A stretch of DNA of 19,386 nucleotides from Anaerolineae bacterium (lineage in GTDB: Bacteria > Chloroflexota > Anaerolineae > Promineifilales > Promineifilaceae). Position 1 is the stretch's first letter. Each line of letters starts with the position of its first letter. The position numbers were made by a program, and so were the translations under genes. The notes under the pieces are model-generated. The model saw only the letters and a program-made list of their open reading frames with translations, made no database searches and was not told where the DNA came from. Shown piece by piece: positions 18,453 through 19,386 of the stretch. The DNA is taken from contig JANQGC010000076.1 in assembly GCA_028277515.1 (NCBI GenBank), forward strand, positions 1 through 19,386. Direction: 5' to 3'.

Positions 18453-19386
18453 ATGTCCCAAGCAAAGCAACAAGGGAAAATAACACCTAGCCGCCGCCAA
18501 TACTTGAATATCAAGGCACAATATCCTGATGCCATCGTTTTCTTCCGTCTCGGTGACTTTTATGAAACGTTTGACAAGGATGCTGAGATCACGGCCAGGG
18601 AACTGGATCTTGTTCTTACCAGCCGTCCCCAAGGAAAAAACCAGCGCACGCCGATGGCGGGGGTTCCTCATCACGCCGCCGAAGGATATATCGCAAAACT
18701 CATATCAAAAGGATATAAGGTTGCCTTGTGTGAGCAGGTAGGGACGGAACCGATTAACGGGCTAATGCCTCGCGAAGTTGTTCGCCTGTTCACAGCGGGG
18801 ACCGTGATTGAGCCGGGAATGTTGGACGCCGGGAAAAACAATTATCTGGCGGCCGTCGTGCTTGAGGAACAACGCGCCGGCCTGGCTTATGCGGATATAA
18901 CAACAGGAGAGTTTGCGACAACAACCCTGGAAGATCACCATGCGCTTCAAGAAGAACTTGCTCGTTTAACTCCCGCAGAATTATTAGTTGCTGAAAGCAC
19001 CTCCGGCTATTTTCTTCAATCGGCCAATACCAGCCAACTACCGGATTGGCAATTTGAATACAGTACCGCCCGGCAAACCCTGCTCAACCATTTTGGCGTT
19101 CATTCGCTTGACGCCTTTGGCTGTGAAAACAAGCCATTATCCACCCGGGCCGCTGGCGCTATCCTCTCCTATCTCCAGGAAACACAAAAAGGAAACGTAG
19201 CCCAAATTCAAAGGTTATCCACTTATTTTATTGATGGCTACATGATGTTGGGGTTGACTACCCGCCGCAATCTGGAATTAACGGAGTCAATGGACGGCGG
19301 CCGGATTGGCTCCCTCTTAGCTGTGCTGAACAAAACCATCACTCCCATGGGCGCGCGGCTGCTGCGTCAGCGCCTAACCCGACCCT
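18453..19386 (+). CDS. mutS: DNA mismatch repair protein MutS, N-terminal part (3' end outside the window)
   Basis: Recognises base mismatches and small loops and starts mismatch repair. The frame is open from the ATG at 18453 to the window end (311 codons). The mismatch-binding domain is complete: F-F-R-L-G-D-F-Y-E-T-F carries Phe36 and Glu38 at the same positions as in E. coli MutS, which supports the start. P-M-A-G-V-P-H-H-A and Y-K-V-A-L-C-E-Q-V-G follow, then the connector domain (Y-A-D-I-T-T-G-E-F). The core domain begins with L-G-L-T-T-R-R-N-L-E-L-T, and the window ends in L-L-R-Q-R-L-T-R-P. The ATPase domain is beyond the window. No clear Shine-Dalgarno sequence; it starts ten bases after the phosphatase stop. 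Confidence 0.97.
   Translation, partial: MSQAKQQGKITPSRRQYLNIKAQYPDAIVFFRLGDFYETFDKDAEITARELDLVLTSRPQGKNQRTPMAGVPHHAAEGYIAKLISKGYKVALCEQVGTEPINGLMPREVVRLFTAGTVIEPGMLDAGKNNYLAAVVLEEQRAGLAYADITTGEFATTTLEDHHALQEELARLTPAELLVAESTSGYFLQSANTSQLPDWQFEYSTARQTLLNHFGVHSLDAFGCENKPLSTRAAGAILSYLQETQKGNVAQIQRLSTYFIDGYMMLGLTTRRNLELTESMDGGRIGSLLAVLNKTITPMGARLLRQRLTRP

Overview
The window looks like a chromosomal segment of an uncultured or little-studied Chloroflexota bacterium (Anaerolineae-like). This is inferred from gene content: a short type-2 valyl-tRNA synthetase without the C-terminal coiled coil, a GT39-type mannosyltransferase-like protein with a C-terminal beta-sandwich, a cyanobacterial/plant-like GlgC, an EMO/EtfD-type membrane Fe-S oxidoreductase and large multiheme cytochromes. 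No marker gene fixes the taxonomy. The palindrome CGGCCG occurs about 45 times by hand count, roughly nine times what base composition near 50% GC predicts, so it behaves as a genome-signature word.

Layout. 1-1088 (+) is the 3' part of valS. 1281-5983 (-) is a likely co-directional block: a glycoside-hydrolase-like membrane-anchored protein, a polytopic GT39-like glycosyltransferase overlapping it by 4 nt, then thyA and folA, which together make dTMP and recycle the dihydrofolate produced. A divergent control region (5984-6150) with a TTGTGA-N6-TCACAA operator precedes a 672-aa membrane oxidoreductase (6151-8169, +) fusing a NarI/DsrM-like cytochrome b part to an HdrD-like Fe-S part, as in ETF:menaquinone oxidoreductases. 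8192-9655 (-) holds an OsmC-family protein and a coiled-coil J-domain protein.

The most interesting part is 9866-16430 (+). It contains an ArsR-family repressor with a 26-bp palindrome over its own start region, an octaheme cytochrome of the tetrathionate-reductase (OTR) family, a 921-aa fusion of a heptaheme cytochrome c, an EF-hand and a PhsC-like cytochrome b, and two YeeE/YedE sulfur transporters. The second transporter carries a rhodanese-like domain that has lost its catalytic cysteine and ends in Ser-Gly-Gly-Cys-Gly, resembling the sulfur-carrying tail of SoxY. My inference is a sulfur-compound respiration and uptake island. Quinol would be oxidised by the cytochrome b domain, electrons would pass through the seven c-hemes to the octaheme enzyme outside the membrane, which would reduce a sulfur oxyanion (tetrathionate, thiosulfate or similar; nitrogen oxyanions are also possible for this family), and the transporters would import or hand over the sulfur product.

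16481-19386 returns to housekeeping: glgC (-), a PTPMT1-like dual-specificity phosphatase (+) and the 5' part of mutS (+, cut by the window end). No tRNA, rRNA, CRISPR array, transposase or prophage gene was seen. No gene-free stretch exceeds 300 bases; the largest gaps (1089-1280, 5984-6150, 9656-9865, 10190-10317, 17747-17896) are described below.
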